Shown here: piece after piece, positions 34,724 to 44,900 of the stretch
How the letters are laid out: every line of letters starts with the position of its first letter
How positions within the stretch are numbered: the first letter of the stretch is position 1
Assembly (NCBI GenBank): GCA_963844575.1
Contig: CAWJOU010000005.1
Coordinates: 2,108,001-2,172,000 of the forward strand
Source: DASZUK01 sp963844575
Lineage (GTDB): Bacteria > Actinomycetota > Acidimicrobiia > Acidimicrobiales > RAAP-2
Length of the DNA stretch: 64,000 nt
Reading direction: 5' to 3'
Translations under genes and position numbers: made by a program
The notes under the pieces: generated by a model
Seen by the model: the letters and a program-made list of their open reading frames with translations, nothing else
Databases searched by the model: none
Told to the model about the DNA's origin: nothing

Positions 34724-37068
34724 ACGATCGTCGCCGGCGTGATCTCGTCGGCCAGGTCGCCGGGGTCGGTGACCTCGGGCCGCCGACCCCGGCGGATCAG
34801 CTCGTCGAGGTCGATCGTGGTGCCGGCCAGGAACGGCTCGACCTGCTGGGCGCTGACCGGCCGGGAGAGCAGGAAGCCTTGGATCCGCCGGCAGCCGAGA
34901 CGGAAGAGCTCCTCGAGATCCTCGGGGGTCTCGACACCCTCGGCGACGACCTCGAGGGCGAACGCCGCGCCGAGCCGGATGATCGCCTCGACGATGCCCT
35001 GGTTGGTCGGGTCGGTGGCGATCCCGTCGACGAAGACCCGGTCGATCTTGAGCACGTCGACCGGCAGGTTCTTGAGCTGGATCATCGAGCTGTAGCCGGA
35101 GCCGAAGTCGTCCATGGCCAGCTGGACGCCGAGGGCCCGGAACTCCCGGAGCACCTGGACGGTCTGCTCGACGTTGATGACGGCCATGTTCTCGGTGATC
35201 TCGAGGCAGAGCATCCCCGGCGGGAGGCCGGTCTCCACCAGGCACTCGCGTACCCGGGAGACGACGCCGGGAACGACGAGCTCACCGGGGGACATGTTGA
35301 CCCGGAGGACGACCTGGAGGCCCGAGTACTTGGCTCGCCAGCGAGCCATCTGGGCGCAGGCCTGACGGAGCACCCAGTTGCCCAGCTCGGGCATGAGATG
35401 GGTCTCTTCGGCCACGGGGATGAACTCGCCGGCGGTGAGGAGCCCGCGGGTCGGGTGGTTCCAGCGGACGAGTGCCTCGACGGCGGCGAGTTTGCGCTCG
35501 GCGATGTCGAACTCCGGCTGGTAGAAGACGACGAGCGTCTCGTGGTCGCTGAAGTTCTGCTGGTCGGCGAACGCCTGGCGGAGCATCAGCTCGGTGTCCG
35601 ACCGCTCCGCGACCTGCTTCTGGAGGACCGCGTCGAAGACGACGAGCTGGTTGCGCCCCCGCCGCTTCGCCGCGTACAGCGCGATGTCGGCCTGGCCGAG
35701 GAGCGCCTCGGCCGTGTAATCCTCGTCGGTCGACCCGGCGATACCGATGCTGCCGGAGTGGACGATCTCCATGCCCTCGATCAGCACCGGCTGGGAGATG
35801 ACCTCGAGCAGTTCCTCGGCGATGCGCACGATCTCGGCTTCGGGCTCCTCGTGGGCGAGGAGGACGACGAACTCGTCACCGCCGAGCCGGGCGGCGAAGT
35901 CGCCCGGCCGGGCCGAGTCCCGGATCCGGTCGGCGATGGTCGTCAGCAGCTTGTCGCCGACGCCGTGGCCCAGGTAGTCGTTCATCACCTTGAAGCGGTC
36001 GAGGTCGACGAAGAGCAGCTGGAGCGGTCCGTTCCGGGCCAGCCGTCGCCGGTCGATCTCGGCCAGCAGCGCCCGCCGGTTCGGCAGTCCGGTCAGCTCG
36101 TCGGTCATCGCCCGCCGTCGCCAGTCGGCGTCCATCTCGAGCCGGTGCGTCAAGTGGACGAGCAGCGACGCGACCATCCGCAAGGCGCTGATCTCGTGGT
36201 CCGCCCAGTCGAGGGCCGAGAACCGGACGAAGGCCAGGCAGCCCTCGGTGACGTCGCCGTAGATGAGCGGCACGCCAGCGCCGGAGAAGGCGACCGCGAC
36301 GCCGGCGTCCTCGACCCGCTTGGTGTAGTCCGTGTCCATCGCCTCGGGGTTGCGCATGACGAGCGGGCCCTTGAGGTCACGGGTGGCAGCGAAGATCGGG
36401 TCGACGTCGAACGCGACGACCGCGAGCGGATCGGGGTCCGGCGCGTCCCGCTCCGGGTACTCGGCCATCAGGATGCTGACGCCGTTGGCGTGGTCGTTGC
36501 GCCGGAGGAACGCGGAGTCGGCTTTCAAGTAGAGGGCCAGCGTCTCGACCGTCCAGTCGAGCGAGGCCGACATCGTCTCGTTGGTCGTCGCCATCAGGCG
36601 CTCGGCCACCTGGGAGACGAGCTCCTCGATCTGCCGCTGGTACTCGAGCTCGCGGGTCATGTCGGCCACGCCGGTGGCGCTCCCGCAGAGCTTGGCGACG
36701 ACCCGGATGGCGTCGATCTCCCCCTGGCTGAACGGTGCCGGCGCGCCGGCCGGCACCAGCCGGGCGATGCCGAGCGCTCCGGCCTGCGCCGCCCGCTCGC
36801 CGTCCTCGGCCCCGCTGAACGCCGGCTCGACCCAGACGGCGCGATCGGGCAGGACGCCGTCGACCAGCCCGCCCTCGGCCCGGTCGTCGAGCTGCTGGCG
36901 GACCGTGCCCGCCAGGCCGGCGAGGGCCTCGTGCGAGCGGGGTGCCGTCCACGTACCGCGGTCCTCCGACGCGACGAAGGCGACCGCGACGGTGCCCGTC
37001 ACCAGCTCGGCAATCGTGTCGAGCAATTGGTGAAAGTGGTCTTCGATAGCCAGGGGCTCGTTGGACAT
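34720..37068 (-). CDS. GAF-GGDEF-EAL protein (c-di-GMP synthesis and/or hydrolysis)
   Basis: The product has 782 residues from ATG 37068. GAF-like regions cover about 1-320. The GGDEF domain has LGGDEF (396-400) and an RxxD inhibitory site (RPGD) five residues before it. The EAL domain has EALVRW (E531), LCLEITEN, MDDFGSGYSS, KIDRVFV and EVVAEGVET, all the residues needed for phosphodiesterase activity. Both domains look catalytically competent. A TTGACA (minus, 37113-37108) inside a CACGG/CCGTG inverted repeat upstream could be part of its promoter. Confidence 0.93.
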   Translation of the reverse strand: MSNEPLAIEDHFHQLLDTIAELVTGTVAVAFVASEDRGTWTAPRSHEALAGLAGTVRQQLDDRAEGGLVDGVLPDRAVWVEPAFSGAEDGERAAQAGALGIARLVPAGAPAPFSQGEIDAIRVVAKLCGSATGVADMTRELEYQRQIEELVSQVAERLMATTNETMSASLDWTVETLALYLKADSAFLRRNDHANGVSILMAEYPERDAPDPDPLAVVAFDVDPIFAATRDLKGPLVMRNPEAMDTDYTKRVEDAGVAVAFSGAGVPLIYGDVTEGCLAFVRFSALDWADHEISALRMVASLLVHLTHRLEMDADWRRRAMTDELTGLPNRRALLAEIDRRRLARNGPLQLLFVDLDRFKVMNDYLGHGVGDKLLTTIADRIRDSARPGDFAARLGGDEFVVLLAHEEPEAEIVRIAEELLEVISQPVLIEGMEIVHSGSIGIAGSTDEDYTAEALLGQADIALYAAKRRGRNQLVVFDAVLQKQVAERSDTELMLRQAFADQQNFSDHETLVVFYQPEFDIAERKLAAVEALVRWNHPTRGLLTAGEFIPVAEETHLMPELGNWVLRQACAQMARWRAKYSGLQVVLRVNMSPGELVVPGVVSRVRECLVETGLPPGMLCLEITENMAVINVEQTVQVLREFRALGVQLAMDDFGSGYSSMIQLKNLPVDVLKIDRVFVDGIATDPTNQGIVEAIIRLGAAFALEVVAEGVETPEDLEELFRLGCRRIQGFLLSRPVSAQQVEPFLAGTTIDLDELIRRGRRPEVTDPGDLADEITPATIV

Positions 37069-37160
37069 GGTCGCTCTTCGCCTAGCCGCGGGGCACGGAA
37101 AATCCCGTGTCAACGACCAGCGTACCGTCCGCAACGGTCGTAGAGGGGCATCCAGCGCCG

Positions 37161-40043
37161 TCAGCCAACAGGGGGAACCCTCGTCAGCACCTCGTCGAGC
37201 GGGAGCCGTTGGCTTCGCACCGAGGCCGGCGGGACGTGGCTGAGCCGGAGGACGAGGGCGATGGCATCGGTCGGCACGAGGCCGAGCGTCCGGCGGAACC
37301 GCTCGGAGAGCGAGCGGAGCTCGTCGCCCCAACGCTCGCCGCCGAGGGTGTCGAAGTCGGTGTCCTGGACGGCGAAGACGAACACCGGCGAGACCGGTTG
37401 GACGCCGAGCTCGGCTTGCTGCGCGGTCACCCAGAGCCGCTCGACGGCCGCGCCGCCCCGGACGTACGACGTCGGGCTGGCGTTCGGCACCGTCACGACG
37501 GCCAGCGCCGAGCTGGCGCGGACCGCGCCACGGGCGTTGTCGCCGAGCGCCTGCCCGGCGTCCCAGTCGCGCAGGAGGTCCATCACGTCACCGCGACGGG
37601 CGACGCCGAGCACGGCCACCTCGGGCGGCGACAGCTCGAGGGTCCGGAGGTCGATCCCGGTGCGAAGGTCGTCGCCGGGCCACCGGAGCTCGCCGATCAT
37701 CTCGCGGTGCAGGTGGGCGGTGAGGAAGCGGATGCGCTCGGAGTCGCCGAGGATGTCGCTGCACTCGGTCAGCTGGTGGTGGTCCGTGACGAGCCGGAGG
37801 TGCCCGCCTTCCGCGATCACCGCGTCGGCCAGCTGGGCGGCCAGCGAGAGGTCGAGCGGCTCCGGCGCGGCGCGGCGACGGTTGGCCTCTCGGCGCAGGA
37901 CGTCGGGGTAGAGGGCGGCCAGCTCGGCGTCTGTCCCGTCGCCGAGGGTCAGCGACGCGACCGCGTCGGGCCCGGCGTCGTCGGGGAACAGCGACACCGG
38001 TCCGAGCCGACCGAGCGCGGCCGCGGCGGTCCGGGCGTTGAAGACGGCCGCGCCGATGGCGACGTAGCTGCCCCGCGAGCGCACGTCCATCGTCGACGTC
38101 CGGTGCCGGTCGAGGGCGATCGTCAGCTGCTGCGGGCCGACTTTCAGCTGCCATGGCTGGGCGTTGCCGCCCGACGGGGCCAACGTGGCGGCGTGGGCCA
38201 TGACGACGAGCGGGTCGTTCGTCGCCGGCACCGCCGCCGCCGGCGAGAGGTCGACCGGTGCCCGTCGCGGTTTCGGTGACGGCGGCTCCAGCGAACCGAC
38301 GAGCGCGTCGAGGTCGATCCGCACCCGGCCGGACGGCAGGGGCTCGCCGAGGCCCAACCGGCGGACGGCCGCGGCGACGGTGGCGCCGCCGAGCGTGATG
38401 TCACCGGCCAGCTGCGGCCACGTCGACAGCGTCCGGCCGAGCTCGGCCATCGACGCCGCGCCGCGAGCCGAGCTCTGGGACGCATCGACGATGTCGAGGA
38501 CGTACGGCACCTTCAGCGGCAGCGGCAGCTCGGCCAGCATGCCGGCGGTGACGCCCGGCAGCAGGTCGTGAAGGATCGGCCGTGTCGGCTCGAGGTCGAA
38601 CCGTTCGACGTCGAGCAGGCCGCGGTCGCTCGTCTCCATGATCACCGGCACCTGGTGGCGGCGGGCGACCTCGCGGACGAGCAGCTTCATGTCGATCGAG
38701 TCGCACTCCTCGACGAGGACGTCGAGGCCGGCGACGAACTCCTCGAGGTTGTCCTCGTCGACCCCGTGCGGGACGACCTGCACCGGCAGGTACGGGTCGA
38801 TCTCGGCCACCCGTCGAGCGGCCAGGACGGCCTTGTTACAGCCGACGTCGAGCACGCTGGCCGGGATGCGGTTGAGGTTGGTCAGCTCGACCTCGTCGAA
38901 GTCGGCCAGGCGGAGCTCGCCGCAGAGCCCGCCGAGCGCGAGGGTGGCGGCGATCGAGTGGCCCGCGCTCAGCCCGACAATGCCGATGCGCTGCGACCGC
39001 AGCCGGGTCTGCTCCTCGGCGGTGATCTTGTTGCGGTTGCGATCGAGCCGGAGCTTCGAGAACACGTCCGGCCCGGCCAGGCCGACGACGGTCTGGCGCC
39101 ACGGGTAGTAGACGTGGCGTGGCGGCTCGTCGAGCAGTCCAGCGTCCGGCGCCGGGAGCAGGCGACGCAGCTCTTGGCGTTGGCGCCCGACGACGTCGAG
39201 CACCTCGACGCCGGGATCGGCCCGCAGGTTGAAGAGGAGCTGGCGGTCGGCCCGTCGCCGGGCGTCGAGGACGATCGGGCGCCAGCTCCCGTCGGGCCCC
39301 GGGCGGGGACCGGCCAACAGCTGCTCGCCCTCTTCTCGCAGCAGGACGAGCTGGTCCGGCCGAGCCACCGGGCGACCGGTCGCGCGGTGCCAGCCCATGA
39401 GGATCGTGCGGTACTCGTCGCTCGGGTACGCCGCGCTCTCGGTGCCGATCATCTCGGCCCCACTGATGCGGCTGGTCGGTTTCAGTCGTTCGGCGACCGC
39501 GCCCAGCGCCACCTCCGCCCCCACCCAGTGCAGGGCGTGGACCGCGCACCGGCCGAGGGTGGCCGCGACGAGGTGGGCCTCGTCGCGGTTTCCCTCCCGC
39601 CACGCCCCCTTGATCTCGACGACGCCGTGCGGGACCGTCGTTCGCACCGTCTCGCGCAGCTCGTCAGCCTCGCTCGAGCTGGCCATCTCGACGAGGGCCT
39701 GGGACGCGTCGACGTCGTCGAGCGGCCCGTGGCAGCGGACACCGGCGACGACGCGGTCCTCGGCGTCGAAGCCGACGAAGAAGAGCGAGACGTCTTCCGC
39801 CGCGGTCAGGGTCTCCCGGTCGACGAGGTCGGCGATGCCGAACCGGGCGTACTCGCGGATCGCCCCGTCGAGGTAGGCGGCCCAGCGGTCCGGCCGGAGC
39901 ACCGGGTGATGGGCCTCGAAGCGGAGGCCGGTCGTCCGGTCGACGAAATGGGCGCCGTACCGGTACGGCCCGCACGGCACCGGCCCGGCGGCCGGCCCGC
40001 TGGCGAGCCCGGTCGGGAGCTCGACGACGGGTTCGACGGTCAA
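37161..40043 (-). CDS. Three-part fusion: GNAT-like domain, ThiF/E1-like domain, nitroreductase (Rv1355c/MoeY-like)
   Basis: The product has 960 residues from TTG 40043, whose codon overlaps the upstream stop (TTGA). Residues about 20-270 look like an acyltransferase fold (DVSLFFVGFDAEDRVVAGVR). Residues about 345-680 are a ThiF/MoeB-like adenylating domain with nucleotide-binding GIVGLSAGHS near 354, then LADFDEVELTNLNR and VEECDSIDMK. Residues about 710-960 are nitroreductase-like (MAHAATLAPSGGNAQPW, later GVARRGDVMDLLRDWDAGQA). The last two parts match the mycobacterial Rv1355c protein, annotated MoeY. Adenylation followed by FMN-dependent redox on a small substrate or peptide is plausible; no substrate is known. 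Confidence 0.8.
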   Translation of the reverse strand: MTVEPVVELPTGLASGPAAGPVPCGPYRYGAHFVDRTTGLRFEAHHPVLRPDRWAAYLDGAIREYARFGIADLVDRETLTAAEDVSLFFVGFDAEDRVVAGVRCHGPLDDVDASQALVEMASSSEADELRETVRTTVPHGVVEIKGAWREGNRDEAHLVAATLGRCAVHALHWVGAEVALGAVAERLKPTSRISGAEMIGTESAAYPSDEYRTILMGWHRATGRPVARPDQLVLLREEGEQLLAGPRPGPDGSWRPIVLDARRRADRQLLFNLRADPGVEVLDVVGRQRQELRRLLPAPDAGLLDEPPRHVYYPWRQTVVGLAGPDVFSKLRLDRNRNKITAEEQTRLRSQRIGIVGLSAGHSIAATLALGGLCGELRLADFDEVELTNLNRIPASVLDVGCNKAVLAARRVAEIDPYLPVQVVPHGVDEDNLEEFVAGLDVLVEECDSIDMKLLVREVARRHQVPVIMETSDRGLLDVERFDLEPTRPILHDLLPGVTAGMLAELPLPLKVPYVLDIVDASQSSARGAASMAELGRTLSTWPQLAGDITLGGATVAAAVRRLGLGEPLPSGRVRIDLDALVGSLEPPSPKPRRAPVDLSPAAAVPATNDPLVVMAHAATLAPSGGNAQPWQLKVGPQQLTIALDRHRTSTMDVRSRGSYVAIGAAVFNARTAAAALGRLGPVSLFPDDAGPDAVASLTLGDGTDAELAALYPDVLRREANRRRAAPEPLDLSLAAQLADAVIAEGGHLRLVTDHHQLTECSDILGDSERIRFLTAHLHREMIGELRWPGDDLRTGIDLRTLELSPPEVAVLGVARRGDVMDLLRDWDAGQALGDNARGAVRASSALAVVTVPNASPTSYVRGGAAVERLWVTAQQAELGVQPVSPVFVFAVQDTDFDTLGGERWGDELRSLSERFRRTLGLVPTDAIALVLRLSHVPPASVRSQRLPLDEVLTRVPPVG

Positions 40044-41572
40044 CGGGAGCTCGGGACCTTCGAGAGGAGGCGGTTGAGGGCGCAGAGCGTGGCCCGGCTG
40101 GCCGCTTCGACCTCGTCGGTCCCCGCGGCGATGCCGAGCCGCCTCGCCCCGCCCGGATCGTCGGCCCGGCGACGTTCGGCCAGCGCGACGATGACCGGCG
40201 AGCCCGGCTCCGGCGTCGTCCGTTCGACCGATGTCACGTAGTACGGGATGTCCGCGCCGAGGGCCTCGATCGCCGTCAGCGTCGCCTGCGCCGCACTGGC
40301 CAGCGGGCTGCCCGACGCCCGACCGACGGCGCGCGTGCCCCGCCACGTCACCGACACCTCGCTGTCGCCGGTCGACCGGTCGAACCAGCTACGCAGCAGG
40401 ATGACCCGCGGGCTCTCCGGCCGGCCGTCGTCGGTCCATCCAGGTTCGTCGGGCCAGCGGGCGTCGTCCGGTGTGGTCCCGGCGACCGCCCGTCGTTCGT
40501 CGTCGGCCGGCGTCCAGGCGGAGCCGACGTCGATCCGTGTCGCCCGCCGGAGGCTGGACGGCGTCGGGTCGTCCCCGCTGACGAGCAGCGTGACGTCGAC
40601 GCGGTCGAACGCCTCGGCGACGACCGCCTCGGCGGCTTCGGTGAGCGCGTCGTCCCCGTGGCGGGCGACGACGACCACCCGCCCTGTCGCCAGCTCTGTC
40701 GTGCCGACCGACAGGACGCCCGGGAGGCAGCGCAACGCCAACTCGACCTCGGACGGCGGCGTCCGCCGGGGTCGGGGCAGTCCGGCGTCGGGTCCCTCGC
40801 CGGCGACCTGCTCGGCCAGCCGGCGCTCGCAGAGGCGCCAGAGCTGGTCCGGGTCGACCGAGTCGCCCGGCGCGGACGCCGGCCCGACGAGCAGGCGGAC
40901 GTCACCGCCTTGGGCGGCGAGGGCGGTTCGCAGGCGACCGATGAACGGTTCGACCGCGTCGGCGCCCGAGTTGGCCAGGATGGCCATCGCCCGACCGGTG
41001 CCGGCCACGCCGACCTCGTCGCTGACCCGGAGGCAATCGCCGAGGGCGCGAGCGAGCAGGTGCCAGCGGGCGCCCGGTGCACCAGGACCAGCCGTCGTCA
41101 ACAGGAGCATCGAGAACGGCCAGCGAAAGCGGGAGCTGCGGCTGGCGGCCCGGCGGACGGCCGCGTCGACCGTCGTGCGCGCCCCGAGCCCGGTCGTCGC
41201 GTCGACGGCCACCCGGTGGCGGGCGACGTGGGCGCTCAGGGCCATCTCGCAATAGCCGGTCAGCGCGTCCCGGACGGCGGCCGGCACCGCGTCGGCTGTC
41301 GTGGCGTCGGCTGTCGTGTACAGGCCGGACGGACGGCGGGTGAAGTCGGCCGCCCACCCTGGTGTGGCGTGACCGCGTCCGAGGACGAAGATCTGCGGCG
41401 AGAACGGATCGGCCCGCAACAAGAGGAACGCTTCGGGCAGCTGGTACCGGGCGGCCACCAGGTCGAGCGCCTGGTACGCCACCTCGATGCCGTCTGATTG
41501 GCCGTGGAATCCTCCGAAGAGGGCCAGCGTCGGATCACCCGGCGCGCCCGGACCGGATACGACCTTCTCCAT
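40040..41572 (-). CDS. GAF-like / degenerate-GGDEF protein with unknown C-terminal domain
   Basis: The product has 510 residues from ATG 41572, with GGAGG 8 nt upstream. Residues about 15-110 look GAF-like. Residues about 120-225 align with a GGDEF domain (ATTGLGARTTVDAAVRRAAS, then LRVSDEVGVAGTGRAMAIL), but the GGDEF position reads GTGRA near 190, so it cannot be a cyclase. The C-terminus (about 370-510) has two similar alpha/beta stretches (ASAAQATLTAIEALG, VEAASRATLCALNRLL) that I do not recognise. It is coupled to the three-part fusion downstream, so it may regulate or scaffold that enzyme. Confidence 0.72.
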   Translation of the reverse strand: MEKVVSGPGAPGDPTLALFGGFHGQSDGIEVAYQALDLVAARYQLPEAFLLLRADPFSPQIFVLGRGHATPGWAADFTRRPSGLYTTADATTADAVPAAVRDALTGYCEMALSAHVARHRVAVDATTGLGARTTVDAAVRRAASRSSRFRWPFSMLLLTTAGPGAPGARWHLLARALGDCLRVSDEVGVAGTGRAMAILANSGADAVEPFIGRLRTALAAQGGDVRLLVGPASAPGDSVDPDQLWRLCERRLAEQVAGEGPDAGLPRPRRTPPSEVELALRCLPGVLSVGTTELATGRVVVVARHGDDALTEAAEAVVAEAFDRVDVTLLVSGDDPTPSSLRRATRIDVGSAWTPADDERRAVAGTTPDDARWPDEPGWTDDGRPESPRVILLRSWFDRSTGDSEVSVTWRGTRAVGRASGSPLASAAQATLTAIEALGADIPYYVTSVERTTPEPGSPVIVALAERRRADDPGGARRLGIAAGTDEVEAASRATLCALNRLLSKVPSSR

Positions 41573-41910
41573 CAGTAAGCCTCCACTGGTCGGTGCGGTT
41601 CGTCTGATCGGTCGGTGTCCCGTCGCAGAGATCCGACGGTCACAGGTATCAGGATGCGGGTGCGCCGCCTCGCCCAAAGGTCAGAGGAGGACCATTGAGA
41701 GGAGCGCACGACGACGGGCCCCCCCAGCGCGGGTGCCCCCAGGCGTCTGGCCGGGACAAACATGCCGATATCTACATTGACACGTACAGCGCGGTGAGAC
41801 GTGGAACGCCCATTGGCGTGTATCACCGAGGGCTGACTGGCGGCCGAATGCTGACCGGTGGCCGAGTGCTGACTGGCGACCGAGTGCTGGCCGGCGAAGG
41901 AGCACGGTAG
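41573..41910. other. 338-bp divergent intergenic region with a local AT-richer patch
   Basis: The region separates the degenerate-GGDEF gene from the large regulator gene. It holds the ribosome binding site of the leftward gene (41581-41585), an AT-richer patch with TTGACA at 41777-41782 (41756-41790), the 18-bp repeats at 41832-41885, and AAGGAG at 41897-41902 for GTG 41911. A 71-codon frame (41695-41910) ends directly before that GTG; it has no family resemblance and is probably not a gene. Confidence 0.5.
41832..41885 (+). repeat. Three tandem 18-bp repeats plus a partial fourth in the leader of the SARP-type gene
   Basis: Units at 41832-41849, 41850-41867 and 41868-41885 share GCTGACyGGyGrCCGArT. 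A fourth partial unit runs from 41886 into the ribosome binding site. They lie 26-79 bp before GTG 41911. Such phased repeats could be activator-binding sites (SARP-type regulators bind direct repeats) or a slippage product. Confidence 0.7.
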
Positions 41911-44900
41911 GTGCCGGACGCCGGACTGATCGCCCGCGGCCGCGAGCTCGCCCATCTCGACGACCTCTTGTGGCGCGCCCGTGGCGGGACCGGCGGTGTC
42001 GTCGGCCTCCACGGCGAGTCCGGCGTCGGGAAGAGCTCGCTGATCGAGGCCGCCATCGCCCGGGCGGCCGAGTTCCGGGTCGTCCAGATCCGCGGTCGGT
42101 CCGACCCCGGGTCCGCGGCGACGCCGGCCGACTGGCCGCGGCCGCTCGCGGACCTGGCCAGCCGGCTCGAGATCGCCGGCGATACCCAGCTCGCGGCCTG
42201 GGCGGCCGGCGCCGCGCCGTCCGCCCCGCCGCCCCCGAAGCGGGCCGTCGTCCAGGCCGTGGCCGGGACGCTGCAGGAGATGGTCGTCGCGGCCGGTGGC
42301 CCGTTGCTGCTCACGATCGACGACTGCCAGGCCCTCCCGACCTGGTTCGTCGACGCCGTCGGCCGGGCGGTTGCCGGCCACTTGTCGACCGACCCGGTCA
42401 GCGTGGTGCTGGCCTGGAAGGATCTGCCGCACGTCGTCCCGTTCCATCCGGTCGAGCGGGACCTGCCCCGGCACCGGCTGGCCGGCCTGACCGAGGGCCA
42501 GGCGGCCCAACTGCTGTCGACCCGCTTCGACCGGCTCCCCGGCCCGGCCGTGTTGGCCGAGCTCGTCGCCGGCACCGGCGGCAACCCGCTGGCCCTGGTC
42601 GAGGTCTACGGCCGGTTGACCGCCGACCAGATCGAGGGCTGGCAACCGCTGCCGGACCCGCTCCCGGTCGGGAGCCTCGTGGCCGAGGCCTTCGACGTCG
42701 CGGCCCACCTGCCGACGGCTACCCGCCAGGCCCTGGCGGTCGTGGCCGCGGCCCGGGCGCCCCGCGAGACGCTGCTCGCCGTCCTCGACGGCGTGGGCAT
42801 CGACCCCGCTGACCTCGCGCCGGCCACCGATGCCGGCGTCCTCGTCGAGCGGGGCCCGCGGGTCGACTTCGCCCATCCGCTCGTCCGGGCGGCCGCGTTC
42901 TTCTGTGCCCCGGCGTCCGTCCGCCGGGCCGCCCGCCAGGTGCTCAGCAACGAGCTGGCCCGGCAGCATGCGATCGAGTCGAGCGCGTTCCATGCCGCCG
43001 CCGACGCCGACGGGCCCGACGACGCGGTCTCCCGCCGCCTGGCCCAGGCCGCCCAGGCCGCCCTCGAGCGCGGCGACCCGGAGGCCGCGGCCCGCTACGA
43101 GGAACGGGCGTCCCGCTTCGCCACCGGTGACGACGCGGTCGTCCTGCACATGGCGACGGCCGCCGGACTGTGGATCACCGCCGGCCGGCGGGACCGGGCT
43201 CGTCGTTGCGTCGACGTCGTCGGCCACCACCACGTCAGCGACCCCGTCGCCGGTGAGCTGGCCTACCAGCGGGCCCGGCTCGTTCCCGAGACGGCCGGTG
43301 CGGACGTCGCCGACCAGATCGCCGCCGCGGCCGACGGCTGCGTCGCCGGCGCCCCGAACCGAGCGGTCGCCATGCTCGTCGATGCGGCGGCCTGGAAGTT
43401 GCTGGCCGGCGAACTGCTCGCCGCCGAGACCGTCGTCCAGCGGGCCGGTGCCCTGGCTGCATCGGTGAGCAGCCAGGCCGAGGTGCTCGTCGGGGCCATG
43501 CGGGCCGCCACCCTGCTCGCCCAGGGCCAGGACGTCGAGGCGCTGGCCGAGCGGAGCCGCATCTCGCTGCTGATCGGCCAGACCGAACGGTTCCCGTCCT
43601 CGCCGGAGGTCGCCCTGGTCGTCGGCACGAGCCTCATACGTCAGGGGATGTGGCGCCAGGCCGAGCGCTGGGCCCATTGGGTCGAGCGCTGCGCGGCCGG
43701 GAGCGGCGATCGCGCCCTGGCCGCCGTGCCGTTCCTGCTGCGGGCTTCGATCCACCTCGACGAAGGCCGGCTGGCCGACGCCGGGCTGGCCGTCGACGCC
43801 GGTGCCGCCCTGGCCGAGCAGCGCGGCAGCGTCGCCGTTGCCGCCTGGGCCTGGTCCGTCGCCACGCAGCTCCACGCGCTCACCGGCGACCACCGGCGCG
43901 GCTTTCGGGACTGCGCCAAGCTCTTTGCCGTCGCCGACCCGGTGGCCCGACCGGCCCGGCTGCGGGCCATGCCGGCGCTCGCCCTGCTCGAGCTCGTCCA
44001 GGGGCGGGTCGGCCCGGCGCTGGCGTGGGTCCGCACCGTCGAGGAGGATCTCGCCCATCTCGGTGGGAATCCCGGCGGCCCTTCGGCCGGCGCGGCGCTC
44101 GACGTCGTCACGACCGAGATCGCGGCGCCAGCGGCCGCCGTCCTTCTGCTGGCTCGAGCCACCGTCGGGCCGGGGCGATGGACCGGGGCGGCGCACCCGC
44201 CCGACGGCCTGCCCGACGCCAATGGCGATCCGTCGACCGATCAGTTGAACGACCGTGGCCAACTGGACGACCGTGGTCACGCTCGGGGCGGGCACGCCCG
44301 GACGGCCGGCTGGCGGCATTGGCTCGACGGTGCTTGTTGCGACGATGTCGATCGGTCGGTCGACCAGCTCGCGGCGGCCAGCGACGCGTTCGGTGACGCC
44401 CCGCTCGTCCAGGCCCGCGTCGACCTGTGCCTCGGCGTCCGGCTGGCCGACGCCGGGCGGACGGACGAGGCGAGAGCCCGGCTCGACCGGGTCGAGCGCC
44501 GAGCCGACGAGGCCGGCGCCACCGGCGTGGCCGCGCTGGCCCGCCGCGAGCTGGCTCGCCTGCAACCAGCCGTCGCCGAGGCGGCCACCACCGACGGGAC
44601 CGTCGATCGGGCCGTCGTCAGCGGAGCCGCGATCGACGGGATGGGCGTGGCCACCGCCGCGACGGTCCCCCCGGCGCCCGTCGCGACGATGGCTCACGAT
44701 GCTGCCGACCGTGATCTCGGTCGGTTCGACGTTGCCGCCTCGGCTGTCGCCGCGGCCGCTTCGGCTCCCACCGTCGGTCCCGCGGCCGCTTCCTCGGTGG
44801 GTCCGGTTGACGGCGTGCCGGTTCCGGGTGCGCCGGAGTGGGAGCTGATCCTGCTCGGTGGCTTCGAGGTCCGCCATCGCGGCCGCCTGATCGCGTTGCC

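Noticed and set aside
34879..37143. A 754-codon plus frame opposite the GGDEF-EAL gene
   Set aside because: The minus strand carries intact GGDEF and EAL domains; the plus translation has no recognisable domain.
41695..41910. A 71-codon frame ending directly before the SARP-type gene
   Set aside because: Much of it is the 18-bp repeat translated, and the rest shows no conserved pattern; only the DNA repeat is reported.
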